From assembly GCA_039798265.1 (NCBI GenBank), contig JBDKGH010000045.1, forward strand, positions 1 to 11,882: a stretch of 11,882 nucleotides of DNA, written 5' to 3'. Shown piece after piece: positions 1 to 7,433 of the stretch. This stretch comes from JBDKGH01 sp039798265 (lineage in GTDB: Bacteria; Bacteroidota; Bacteroidia; Flavobacteriales_D; Sanyastnellaceae). The notes beneath the pieces are model-generated. The model searched no databases. It was not told the origin of the DNA and worked only from the letters and a program-made list of their open reading frames with translations. The position numbers were made by a program, and so were the translations under genes. Positions within the stretch are counted from its first letter, which is position 1; each line of letters begins with the position of its first letter.

Positions 1-566
1 GCGATGTCCAAAGAAGGGGTTCGGCGCAACTCTACCCATACCGGTAAGTTGCGGATGATAATGGCCGACAAATCACCCGTGTAACCTTCTTCGTTGAATG
101 GATTCAGTTTTGAACTGCCTCCCACTACCAATGTTTTCCCTAGATAGAGGCGCGCATCTGGTTTTTGATCGCAATAAAGAGCGAGAAGATCTTTGCCTCC
201 TTTATAGTGACACTCTTCTAATGATTCTTTTGATACGGGAATGAACTTACTCTTATTGTCGGTAGTTCCGCTACTTTTTGCAAACCATTTAAGCTTAGAT
301 GGCCATAGTATGTTTTGTTGCCCTTCGAGCAAAAGATCAATGTAAGGCTTGAATTCTTCGTAGGTTCGAACAGGCACAGCAGCTTTAAAATCTTTCAGTG
401 AATGGATCTTACTGAAATCATGCTCTAATCCAAATCGTGTGAGCGCTGCTTCATCCACGAGACTTTGTAGCAGCTCGCTTTGCACTTCTGTTGGATACTT
501 GCGAAAGAGCTCAATGTCATGAACTCTTTTTTTCATTATCCAAGAGAATAGCGTGTTTAATGGCAT
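1..566 (-). CDS. GH3-family (ANL superfamily) acyl-adenylating enzyme, N-terminal part
   Basis: This is the first 188 codons of a gene that runs off the left edge; GH3 proteins are usually about 500 residues. The ATG at 566-564 begins MPLNTLFSWIMKKRVHDIEL, which reads like bacterial GH3 N-termini. The segment FAKSSGTTDNKSKFIPVS (residues 95-112) matches the Ser/Thr/Gly-rich phosphate-binding loop of ATP-dependent adenylating enzymes in its GH3 version. Plant GH3 enzymes adenylate a carboxylic acid such as jasmonate or auxin and join it to an amino acid. Bacterial members are common in Bacteroidota, but to my knowledge their substrates are not established. No signal peptide is visible, so it is probably cytosolic. 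A near-consensus -7 box (TATCTTCG, 596-589) lies 22 bases upstream. The family call is firm; the substrate is unknown. Confidence 0.85.
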   Translation of the reverse strand, partial: MPLNTLFSWIMKKRVHDIELFRKYPTEVQSELLQSLVDEAALTRFGLEHDFSKIHSLKDFKAAVPVRTYEEFKPYIDLLLEGQQNILWPSKLKWFAKSSGTTDNKSKFIPVSKESLEECHYKGGKDLLALYCDQKPDARLYLGKTLVVGGSSKLNPFNEEGYTGDLSAIIIRNLPVWVELRRTPSLDI

Positions 567-588
567 AGTGCTAGGCGTGTGAGGGTAG

Positions 589-768
589 CGAAGATATGAA
601 GAAATTGGTTTACGTTTTTTTCAGTATGAAACGTATGAGACGATTTATGATACCGATAGCTTTGGTCAAGAAATCGTCGATATTCAAAAGTTAAATGATA
701 GAAAATCACACGGACCTCAATTGGCTATCATGGTTAGTTTAGGTATAGGAAGGGGGAAAAAAATGTGA
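589..768 (+). pseudogene. Probable 3' remnant of a lost gene (59 codons, no usable start)
   Basis: After an in-frame TAG at 586-588 the plus strand stays open for 59 codons to TGA at 766-768. The translation looks like real protein: FFQYETYETIYDTDSFGQE near the middle, and GPQLAIMVSLGIGRGKKM at the end. The closing segment resembles the last beta-strand of an outer-membrane barrel protein. The only ATG codons in frame lie in the last quarter, and the 5' side abuts the divergent GH3 gene, so a normal N-terminus has no room. A strong terminator starts 5 bases after the stop, as expected for a true gene end. I infer a decayed or deletion-truncated gene. A chance open frame remains possible and no family is recognised. 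Confidence 0.4.
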
Positions 769-772
769 CAAT

Positions 773-800
773 AAAAAAGGGAGCTTTTGCTCCCTTTTTT
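773..800. terminator. Bidirectional Rho-independent terminator
   Basis: A perfect inverted repeat: A6 then GGGAGC (779-784), loop TTTT, then GCTCCC (789-794) and T6. It is U-tailed on both strands. It lies 19 bases beyond the end of the minus-strand secreted-protein gene and 5 bases beyond the end of the plus-strand remnant, so it can end transcription from either side. Confidence 0.9.
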
Positions 801-818
801 ATGATTGATTATTTTCAA

Positions 819-2941
819 TTAGTGTGTTTTTACAACCTTATGCGTCTCGCCGCCATTGACTTGAATAAAATAAACTCCTTGTGGCAGATGAGCAATGGAA
901 AGTGTATTGTGTTGATCATTTAATTGACCTTTCTGTATCATTTCACCTATGCTATTGGTAAGGGTAAAAAAGCTTCCTACAAATGCACGCTCAACATCAA
1001 TGAAGAGCACATCAGTTGCAGGATTGGGGTACAGACCAGTAACAACGCCATTGTTTTCTACTAAGCCTACATAGCTATCTACATCCAAGATCAAAGGAGA
1101 GCTTTCGCATCCATCGCTGTTGGTATATACCACTTGTAAATCACCATCGCCCACATTGTTCCAAATAACGTCTACTGCATTAGTACCTTGACCAGAAACG
1201 ATTGTTCCTCCGGTTATCGTCCATACATAGGTCACAGCATCGGTTACAGTAAAGTAATAGTTATAGGTGGTTTCAACCGCGGGATATATAGGGCCAATGA
1301 TTATTCCACCACCGTTATCAGAAATGGAGGTGATCACAAAATTGGCGGTTCCGTTACATCCATTATTATCGGTTACTACAACCCAGTGATTACCAACTCC
1401 GGCTTCCATAGTGGCACCGGTAGAATTGTCGTCCCATAAGTAACCTGGGTAGGGCTGTGTCACAGATAGTGTAGTAGTGGCATTAGCACAGATGGCTGAT
1501 TCTCCGGTGATCGAAGGAACAGGTAATGGATAAAATCCTACATTGATGCTAGCGGCAGTTTCGCATCCACCAAAATAGGCGGTAGCTGAGTAATCGCCCG
1601 GCGCAGTAATGGTCGCCGTGTTGCCTGACCAACCGGTACTCCAGAGTACATTCGTGTAAGAGGTAGGTATGCTTAATGTACCTTCTGATCCTGTTAAACA
1701 GATCTGCGTTGGTCCAGTGATAGTGGGAGGCACCACGTCAGCATTTACAACTACAATGTATGAATAGCTCAAGTTCGCTTGTGGTATTCCATTATCGGAG
1801 GCGTTCACCGTTATGGGAAACTGAATGTCCACATTGGTATCGGGGATAAAGGCGTATAACGTGCCGAAACCATTTCCTTGTTCAAAGAACCATCCGTTGT
1901 CAAATTCTACAGGGATATCGAGAGAGGCTGTTACACTTTGTCCTGGCTGCGATTCAATAAACGAAAGTTCAATGGTATCGCCCACACAGTAAAATAGGGT
2001 GTCGCAATTGATGGAAAGGGGATGAATAGGAGGGAAGTTGCTGCTGAGGTTATCACCGCATACATTCATCGGGAAGTGATGGTAGTCGAGGTAATTGATG
2101 CCTGATCCATTGGTGATTGGCCCCTCATAATTTGAGTTGTTTTGGTTGAATCGACCTATGCCCGTGAAGTTAACGCCATCTCCGCGATTACACCCAACTG
2201 TAGCATTGCTAGTTCCGCCAAATGTTCCACCAACAGCAAACTGCACGTCGCCATAGCAAAATCCTACTGTTTCACCTGCAGGAAGCAATGAACTCGTTCC
2301 ATCTGTGATAACAATTTGAAAGGTGTTTAGCTTATCTACTCCTTGAGAGTAGTAGCCTACATGATCCCAAATCACAATTAGCGCGTGCTCGTTCACCTTG
2401 TAGTGAACCACACCGCTTCCTGCTCCGCGCGTATCGATGTCTGTCCAAAATGGAGCGATCATGTTATTGGCATCATTGGGAAAAGACTGAGCTGAAAAGC
2501 TCGTTGATGGTGCACCGAATGAAATATTACCATTGTTATTGATATAACAAGAGTTGTAAGTAGTACCGTAGTAGCAGAAGTCAAACGGGAAACTGATCAT
2601 CGGCGATGAGCCATCGTCATTGCGATATTCGGGAGCTACTCCAGCTGTGAAAGGAACTACCTGAAAGGTATCGTCAATCGCTTGAAGACAATTGCACGAT
2701 GTTCCCACATCTTTTAAGTTGCCAATTACATCTAAGCTTCTTACAGGCTTTTCTGCTGCGCGTGATGCTTCCATTTTTAATCGAGCACCTTCATTCCATG
2801 CAGGAACAAAGCCACGCTGTTTCATCGTTCGTATTCTTTCCAGCTTTTTACTTCTACTGTCTGAGCTACTAATGTAACTTGCGCAAAGAGCGCGCATAGC
2901 ACGGCCACAAACATCTTCGACAAACGTAAAGTTGAGATCAT
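819..2941 (-). CDS. T9SS-secreted NIDO-domain protein, frameshifted after its signal peptide
   Basis: A large secreted surface protein in two frames. The long frame (stop at 819) lacks an N-terminal signal. The alternative frame supplies MISTLRLSKMFVAVLCALFA plus QVTLVAQ from ATG 2941-2939. One extra A in the A5 run (T5 at 2845-2849) would join both into a 707-residue protein. In that numbering: signal peptide 1-27; NIDO-like domain about 116-275 (FPFDFCYYG, then NTFQIVITDG and TVGCNRGDGVNFTGIGRF); Ig/PKD-like modules about 406-622; type A T9SS sorting domain about 626-707 (LYPNPATDVLFIDV, LPQGVYFIQV, ending KVVKTH). The family is exported by Sec, then T9SS, and anchored or released at the surface. 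Ligand unknown. Reading the long frame upstream gives a TTG start at 3017, but that TTG lies in the -7 box, so I reject it. The break may be a real mutation, phase variation or an assembly error. Confidence 0.85.
2822..2941 (-). other. Out-of-frame signal-peptide segment of the 819-2941 gene
   Basis: ATG at 2941-2939 opens a 39-codon frame ending at TGA 2824-2822. It encodes a textbook Sec signal: a basic n-region (R6, K9), a hydrophobic core (residues 10-26), then AQ-T as a plausible cleavage site at residue 27. AAGGA lies 2 bases upstream of the ATG. The frame crosses into the long frame at the A5 run, where the joined product would read TVEVKKLERIRTMKQRG. This frame relation argues that the signal belongs to the downstream protein. 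Confidence 0.75.
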
Positions 2942-3014
2942 AGTCCTTGGTTTCGATTTCGGTTAAGCAAAGGTTTTTAAGATAGTCAGGTGCACTGACC
3001 TTTTGTGTAGACAC

Positions 3015-3022
3015 CAAATATA
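3015..3022 (-). promoter_or_regulatory. -7 box of the NIDO/T9SS protein gene
   Basis: Reads TATATTTG on the minus strand, a perfect match to the Bacteroidota -7 consensus TAnnTTTG. It lies 73 bases before the ATG at 2941, implying a leader of roughly 65 bases. I see no TTG -33 element at the usual spacing. The box contains the TTG that would start the long frame, which excludes that TTG as a start codon. Confidence 0.55.
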
Positions 3023-3091
3023 AGAAAAGGGTTGCCCTATTGATACAGTTGACTGATCGAAGTCAGTAGTGGGCCATGAAGAGAGGATTTG

Positions 3092-3163
3092 TGACCCTGG
3101 AGGGAATCGAACCCCCATCTAGAGAACCGGAATCTCTCGTTTTATCCATTAAACTACAGGGCC
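3092..3163 (-). tRNA. tRNA-Arg (anticodon CCG)
   Basis: A 72-base cloverleaf without encoded CCA. The acceptor stem pairs GGCCCTG (3163-3157) with CAGGGTC (3099-3093), with discriminator A at 3092. The anticodon stem AGAGA/TCTCT encloses loop TTCCGGT, giving CCG, which reads the CGG arginine codon. The T arm is GGGGG, TTCGATT, CCCTC. A perfect -7 box lies just upstream, so it can be transcribed on its own. Confidence 0.95.
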
Positions 3164-3172
3164 AGGATGGCG

Positions 3173-3180
3173 CAAAGATA
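3173..3180 (-). promoter_or_regulatory. -7 box of tRNA-Arg
   Basis: TATCTTTG on the minus strand, an exact TAnnTTTG match, ending 9 bases before the mature tRNA 5' end. A terminator separates it from the upstream tRNA-fMet, so tRNA-Arg needs its own promoter, which fits. Confidence 0.6.
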
Positions 3181-3193
3181 TTGCGTTCAAAAT

Positions 3194-3222
3194 AAAAAAG
3201 GTCGCCTTTTAGACGACCTTTT
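3194..3222. terminator. Rho-independent terminator between the two tRNA genes
   Basis: Stem GGTCG (3200-3204) and CGACC (3214-3218) with a 9-base loop. On the minus strand it is followed by T6 and then a T-rich stretch, so it is oriented to end tRNA-fMet transcription. T4 follows on the plus strand as well. Confidence 0.7.
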
Positions 3223-3227
3223 CTTAG

Positions 3228-3300
<73 letters not shown>

Positions 3301-3351
3301 TTATCAAAGTATTCCCGAAAAAGAAAACCAACGTTTTCTCGATTGGGGGTG

Positions 3352-3359
3352 CAAATATA
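3352..3359 (-). promoter_or_regulatory. -7 box of tRNA-fMet
   Basis: TATATTTG on the minus strand, an exact TAnnTTTG match. It lies 51 bases before the mature tRNA 5' end, implying a 5' leader of roughly 45 bases to be removed by RNase P. No clear -33 TTG is seen. Confidence 0.55.
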
Positions 3360-3398
3360 GCGTAATTTCGTTCCGAATAACATTTACAAAAAAGAAAA

Positions 3399-4286
3399 TT
3401 GGAAAATCAACACAGAGCAGGCTTTGTAAACATCATCGGTAATCCGAATGCCGGTAAATCAACACTCATGAATGCATTGATGGGCGAGAAGTTGAGCATC
3501 GTTACTCCGAAAGCACAAACCACTCGACACCGTATCATGGGTATTCTCAATGGCGACGATTATCAAATCGTGTACAGCGACACTCCCGGTGTACTCGATC
3601 CAAAATACAAGCTGCAAGAAGGGATGATGAAGTCGGTAAGCACCGCCCTCTCTGATGCCGATTTGATTTTGTTAGTGATTGACCTAGCTGATACCAAGCC
3701 CATTCATGAAGCCACGTTACAGAAAATTCAAAAAATGAATGTTCCTGTTTTTGTTGTGCTCAACAAATTCGATGTGGCTGGTGTGGAAGGCTCCAATATT
3801 GGTTTTAAAGAGTGGGAAGAAAAACTGCCCAATGCTAAAATATTCCCGGTGTCTGCTTTGGAAAAAATATACACCAAAGAACTACTCACTGAAATTCTAT
3901 CGGTTTTGCCACTCAGCCCTCCTTACTTTCCAAAGGACGAACTCTCTGATAGAACAATGCGTTTTTTCGTGAGCGAAATTATTCGAGAAAAAATCTTCAT
4001 GCTCTATGATCGTGAAATACCATACAGCACTGAAGTAAAGATTGAAGAATACAAAGAAGAAGAAGATATCGTTCGAATTAGCGCTCTCATTCTCACCGAA
4101 CGTGAATCGCAAAAACGAATTTTGATCGGTCACCAAGGGAAAATGTTGAAACGTGTAGGAACACTTGCTCGAAAAGAAATGGAAAACTTTATCGGTAAAA
4201 AAGTTTTCCTTCAAACCTTCGTGAAAGTAGAAGATAACTGGCGCAATGACCTTAGCCGTTTGAAAAATTTTGGATACTGGGAATAA
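3399..4286 (+). CDS. era: GTPase Era, 30S ribosome assembly factor
   Basis: Era is a GTPase that binds the 3' end of 16S rRNA during 30S maturation, acting in the cytoplasm and at the membrane. At 295 residues it is full length. The G domain shows G1 GNPNAGKST (14-22), G2 in TTRHR (41-45), G3 DTPG (61-64), G4 NKFD (122-125) and G5 SAL (152-154). The C-terminal type II KH domain has the RNA-binding loop GHQGKMLKRVG (244-254). The start is TTG at 3399: TAA at 3378-3380 is in frame upstream, no ATG lies between, and the Era-typical N-terminus AGFVNIIGNPNAGKST follows directly. A near-consensus -7 box (TAATTTCG, 3363-3370) may drive it. ispE follows after 6 bases, so the two are probably cotranscribed. 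Confidence 0.97.
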   Translation: MENQHRAGFVNIIGNPNAGKSTLMNALMGEKLSIVTPKAQTTRHRIMGILNGDDYQIVYSDTPGVLDPKYKLQEGMMKSVSTALSDADLILLVIDLADTKPIHEATLQKIQKMNVPVFVVLNKFDVAGVEGSNIGFKEWEEKLPNAKIFPVSALEKIYTKELLTEILSVLPLSPPYFPKDELSDRTMRFFVSEIIREKIFMLYDREIPYSTEVKIEEYKEEEDIVRISALILTERESQKRILIGHQGKMLKRVGTLARKEMENFIGKKVFLQTFVKVEDNWRNDLSRLKNFGYWE

Positions 4287-4292
4287 AAAATT

Positions 4293-5102
4293 ATGATCGT
4301 TTTTCCTCCGTGTAAAATAAACCTGGGATTGTTTGTGACAGGTAAAAGGGCAGATGGCTTTCATTCGTTAGAAAGCTTATTCGTACCTGTGCCCCTGACG
4401 GATATTCTAGAAGTAGTTCTTCACGAAGAAACGGATATCTTTTGGTCTTCTTCGGGCCTCGATATTCCGGGAGAAAAAGAAAGCAATTTGTGCGTGCGCG
4501 CCTACCGCCTTTTGCAACGTGACTTTGGAATAGGTGGAGTAAAAGCGCACTTGCATAAGCTCATTCCCATGGGCGCCGGATTAGGCGGTGGTTCTTCCGA
4601 TGCTGCATATATGTTGATGTGCTTGAATGAACTTTTCGAGTTGAATTTGAGCAGCACACAACTAAAGGATTATGCCGCTCAATTGGGTAGCGACTGTCCT
4701 TTTTTTATAGAAGAAAAAACATGTTTCGTTTCGGGAAGAGGGGAAGTGTTAGAAGCGATAGATTTTTCTCTGAAGGGAAAATACATCGTGATTATTCACC
4801 CCCATGTGCACGTGAGCACTGCTGAGGCTTATGGAATGCTCACACCGAAAGAGGCGCCTTTTAATTTGAAGAAAATCGAATCCATTTCATCTACGGAATG
4901 GATGAAGCTGATTACGAACGACTTTGAAGCGCCTATCGCACAAGCACATCCCATTATTGCCGAAGTAAAAAAAGAGCTGTTGGACAATGGAGCTTTTTAT
5001 GCAGCCATGAGCGGCAGTGGAAGCGCCGTTTTCGGTTTGTTTGATGAGGAAGTGAAATGGACCAACAAAAATGGTCTCTTCCAATTTTCAACGAAGCTGT
5101 AG
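4293..5102 (+). CDS. ispE: 4-diphosphocytidyl-2-C-methyl-D-erythritol kinase IspE
   Basis: IspE phosphorylates 4-diphosphocytidyl-2-C-methylerythritol with ATP in the non-mevalonate (MEP) pathway to isoprenoid precursors; it is cytosolic. It is a 269-residue GHMP kinase. The N-terminal substrate motif CKINLGLFVTGKRADGFH (7-24) contains the conserved Lys8. The glycine-rich ATP loop PMGAGLGGGSSDAA is at 92-105. The catalytic Asp is probably D134 in LGSDCPFF. The third GHMP motif, AAMSGSGSAVFGLF, is at 237-250. The ATG lies 6 bases after the era stop, so it is probably in an operon with era. It ends 4 bases from the convergent lptG gene, with no terminator hairpin between them. Confidence 0.97.
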   Translation: MIVFPPCKINLGLFVTGKRADGFHSLESLFVPVPLTDILEVVLHEETDIFWSSSGLDIPGEKESNLCVRAYRLLQRDFGIGGVKAHLHKLIPMGAGLGGGSSDAAYMLMCLNELFELNLSSTQLKDYAAQLGSDCPFFIEEKTCFVSGRGEVLEAIDFSLKGKYIVIIHPHVHVSTAEAYGMLTPKEAPFNLKKIESISSTEWMKLITNDFEAPIAQAHPIIAEVKKELLDNGAFYAAMSGSGSAVFGLFDEEVKWTNKNGLFQFSTKL

Positions 5103-5106
5103 TCGC

Positions 5107-6189
5107 TTATTTCTGCGCTTTACTGTAGAGATATAATCCCACAAAGGTGAAAAGAATATTAGCTACCCATACTGCAATGGTCACGGGGAAGCCTAGATTC
5201 ATGGCACTTACAGTGGCCATTCTCGAAACAAAGATGAATATAAAGCCAACAATTACAGCGAGCATCAAGTGAAGCCCCGTTCCTCCGCGCGACTTGCGCG
5301 AGGCTATCGCCACACCAATAAGGGTCAACACAAAAATGGAAAAAGCATTGGACGTTCGACTGTATTTTTCTACTTCAAATTGAGTCACTTTTCCCGAACC
5401 ACTTTGTTTTTGCTCTTCAATAAAATCAGACAACTCTGAAGTAGTCATGGCGCTAATGACCTCTGAACGCATTCCGAAATCTTCAATGGTCATGGGCAAA
5501 ATAGTGTCGAGTTGTGTCTTTTCAACTAAGGTTTCTTTCCCGTCTTTTTCAAAGGTTCTAATCTGCGCATTATTGATTGTCCATGTTCCTTTTTCGGGAT
5601 GAAAAGTGGCACCAGAAGAAAGAATTTTGAGTTTTAATTTTCCATTCTTCCATTTTTCCAAAGAAAAATTAGAGCCACTCAACGTATTCGGATTCACTTT
5701 ATAAAAATGAGCAATGGTACCGGGCTCAATTTCACGATGCAGGTTTTGATCAGCTACTATAATGGCACCTTTCAAAAACTCTACTTCGAAGTCATATTTA
5801 ATGCGATTGGCTCGCGGTACCAAGTAATGACCTAGGAATAGAGAAAGGGCTACCAAAATAGTGGCAGCCATAAAATAAGGTTTTAATATGCGACTGTAGC
5901 TGATGCCACCACTGAGCATCGCTATTATTTCAGACTTCTGTGCGAGCTTACTCGTAAACCAAATGATGGTCAAAAAAATGATAAATGAACTGAGGAGATT
6001 TCCAAAGTAGAAGCAGAAGTTGATATAATATTCTACTAATATCCGAGAAACGGGAGCGTTCGATTTTAAAAAATCATCGATGTTTTCGCTTAGGTCAAAA
6101 ACCACAGCGATCACAACAAATGCCCCAATCATAAAGGCAAATGTTCCGAGGAATTTTTTGATGATATATAAATCGAGCTTTTTGATCAC
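5107..6189 (-). CDS. lptG: LptF/LptG-family permease (YjgP/YjgQ), LPS export
   Basis: An inner-membrane permease of the LptB2FG ABC transporter that extracts lipopolysaccharide for the periplasmic Lpt bridge. It has 360 residues with the family layout: three membrane segments (about 13-33, 57-78, 102-123), a periplasmic beta-jellyroll region (about 130-270), then three more (about 280-297, 306-325, 334-355). The family motif PRAN (125-128) follows the third segment. I chose GTG at 6189-6187, which overlaps the tgt stop as GTGA and yields MIKKLDLYIIKKFLGTF, typical of this family. A TTG at 6228 in the same frame would add 13 residues inside tgt and is unlikely. LptF and LptG are hard to tell apart; LptG is my best guess. 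Translation is probably coupled to tgt. Confidence 0.88.
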   Translation of the reverse strand: MIKKLDLYIIKKFLGTFAFMIGAFVVIAVVFDLSENIDDFLKSNAPVSRILVEYYINFCFYFGNLLSSFIIFLTIIWFTSKLAQKSEIIAMLSGGISYSRILKPYFMAATILVALSLFLGHYLVPRANRIKYDFEVEFLKGAIIVADQNLHREIEPGTIAHFYKVNPNTLSGSNFSLEKWKNGKLKLKILSSGATFHPEKGTWTINNAQIRTFEKDGKETLVEKTQLDTILPMTIEDFGMRSEVISAMTTSELSDFIEEQKQSGSGKVTQFEVEKYSRTSNAFSIFVLTLIGVAIASRKSRGGTGLHLMLAVIVGFIFIFVSRMATVSAMNLGFPVTIAVWVANILFTFVGLYLYSKAQK

Positions 6190-7322
6190 AAGCGTTGAGA
6201 AAGGCGTTTCACCATTTCGTTTTTCCAAGGTGTAAATGTACCCTCAATAATTTTCTCGCGGGCTACTCGCACCAAACGTAAATAGAAATTCAAATTGTGT
6301 AAGGTCGCAATCTGCATTCCTAATAATTCTTCCGCTGCAAAAAGGTGGCGGACGTAGGCTTTCGTGTAAAAATGGTCCACAAAACTATCACCGGTCTCAT
6401 CGAGTGGAGAAAAGTCTTTTTCCCATTTTTTATTGCGCATATTCATGGTACCATTCCAAGTAAATAGCTGACCGTTTCGCGCATTTCGCGTGGGCATAAC
6501 ACAATCGAACATGTCAACACCCAATGCAATACATTCCAAAAGGTTGGCCGGTGTGCCTACGCCCATTAAGTAACGAGGACGGTCTTTCGGTAAAATACTA
6601 CATACCTGCTCTGTTATTTCGTACATGATTTCATGCGGTTCCCCAACACTCAAGCCGCCAATGGCATTACCCGCAGCATCCTTAGACGCGATGAATTCAG
6701 CACTTTCTTTTCGCAAGTCGCTATAAACACTGCCTTGCACAATCGGAAAAAGATTCTGATCATGTCCGTATAACGGTTCTGTTTCATGAAGTCGTGTAAA
6801 ACAGCGGTCGAGCCAGCGATGAGTTACGTCCAACGAGTTTTTAGCATAACGCTTATCGCACGGGTAGGGCGGACATTCATCAAAGGCCATGATGATATCA
6901 GCGCCTATTTTCCGCTGAATGTCCATCACATTTTCAGGGGTGAAAACGTGCTTCGATCCATCGATGTGAGATTTGAAGGTTACGCCTTCCTCTTTGATTT
7001 TTCGATTGGCCGAAAGTGAGTAAACTTGATATCCACCACTATCCGTAAGTATGGGGCGGTCCCATCCGTTGAATCGATGCAATCCACCAGCTTCAACTAA
7101 TACATCGGTACCAGGACGCAAATACAAGTGATAGGTATTTCCTAAAATGATCTGAGCTTCCACATCATTTTTAAGATCTTGCTGTGTAATGGCTTTTACC
7201 GTGCCTGCTGTGCCCACGGGCATAAATATGGGGGTTAATATCTCGCCGTGATCGGTGGTTATCTTTCCCGCCCGAGCGCTGCTGCCCGGATCATTATGCT
7301 GAAGTTCAAATTGTAATCTCAT
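6186..7322 (-). CDS. tgt: Queuine/preQ1 tRNA-guanine transglycosylase, lacking zinc cysteines
   Basis: Tgt swaps guanine-34 for preQ1 in tRNAs with GUN anticodons, the committed step of queuosine formation. It has 378 residues, near the family norm. Active-site motifs are intact: TDSGGYQ (93-99, general acid/base D94) and FDCVMPTRNARNG (272-284, nucleophile D273). The structural zinc site, normally CxCxxC-x25-H, is altered: the three Cys positions read G311, S313 and D316, while the histidine (H342, in LHNLNF) stays. From memory, other Bacteroidota Tgt proteins also lack these cysteines, so it is probably active. The start is ATG 7322-7320, giving MRLQFELQHNDPGS; an in-frame GTG at 7334 lies inside the -7 box. 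lptG overlaps its stop by 4 bases. Confidence 0.95.
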   Translation of the reverse strand: MRLQFELQHNDPGSSARAGKITTDHGEILTPIFMPVGTAGTVKAITQQDLKNDVEAQIILGNTYHLYLRPGTDVLVEAGGLHRFNGWDRPILTDSGGYQVYSLSANRKIKEEGVTFKSHIDGSKHVFTPENVMDIQRKIGADIIMAFDECPPYPCDKRYAKNSLDVTHRWLDRCFTRLHETEPLYGHDQNLFPIVQGSVYSDLRKESAEFIASKDAAGNAIGGLSVGEPHEIMYEITEQVCSILPKDRPRYLMGVGTPANLLECIALGVDMFDCVMPTRNARNGQLFTWNGTMNMRNKKWEKDFSPLDETGDSFVDHFYTKAYVRHLFAAEELLGMQIATLHNLNFYLRLVRVAREKIIEGTFTPWKNEMVKRLSQRL

Positions 7323-7333
7323 ATCAAGGGGCA

Positions 7334-7367
7334 CAAAGTTAAGCGATGATTGAGGTACGGACTCAAA
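7334..7367 (-). promoter_or_regulatory. tgt-lptG promoter
   Basis: On the minus strand TTTG (7367-7364), 22 bases, then TAACTTTG (7341-7334). This fits the Bacteroidota -33/-7 pattern, and it is the only promoter here with both elements. The -7 box ends 11 bases before the ATG, so the mRNA leader should be only about 5 bases, nearly leaderless. Confidence 0.65.
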
Positions 7368-7404
7368 TTTCGAAATACATACCGCTTTCTTAGGAGTACT
7401 TTAT

Positions 7405-7412
7405 TATATTTG
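7405..7412 (+). promoter_or_regulatory. -7 box of the small secreted protein gene
   Basis: TATATTTG, an exact TAnnTTTG match, 21 bases before the ATG at 7434. No -33 TTG at standard spacing. It is divergent from the tgt promoter. It may also serve the SprB-repeat gene downstream, since no -7 box is evident in the 43-base gap between the two genes. Confidence 0.6.
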
Positions 7413-7433
7413 TTACCCTTAACCAATTAACCA

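Noticed and set aside
596..709. Short ATG frame (MKKLVYVFFSMKRMRRF...) overlapping the remnant
   Set aside because: It is 37 codons of low-complexity basic sequence; the overlapping frame ending at 768 looks more like protein and ends at the terminator.
2942..3017. Long-frame N-terminal extension of the T9SS protein from TTG at 3017
   Set aside because: The TTG is part of a perfect -7 box, the extension has no signal peptide, and the real signal peptide starts at 2941 in another frame.
3052..3067. Small inverted repeat (ACTGA/TCAGT) downstream of tRNA-Arg
   Set aside because: It has only a 5-bp stem and no T-run on the minus strand, so it is not a convincing terminator.
3897..4364. 155-codon minus-strand open frame inside era-ispE
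   Set aside because: It lies antisense to two clear housekeeping genes, is rich in Phe/His/Lys as expected of a shadow frame, and has no recognisable domain.
5103..5106. Terminator between the convergent ispE and lptG genes
   Set aside because: The gap is 4 bases and no hairpin with a T-run is visible there or just inside either gene.
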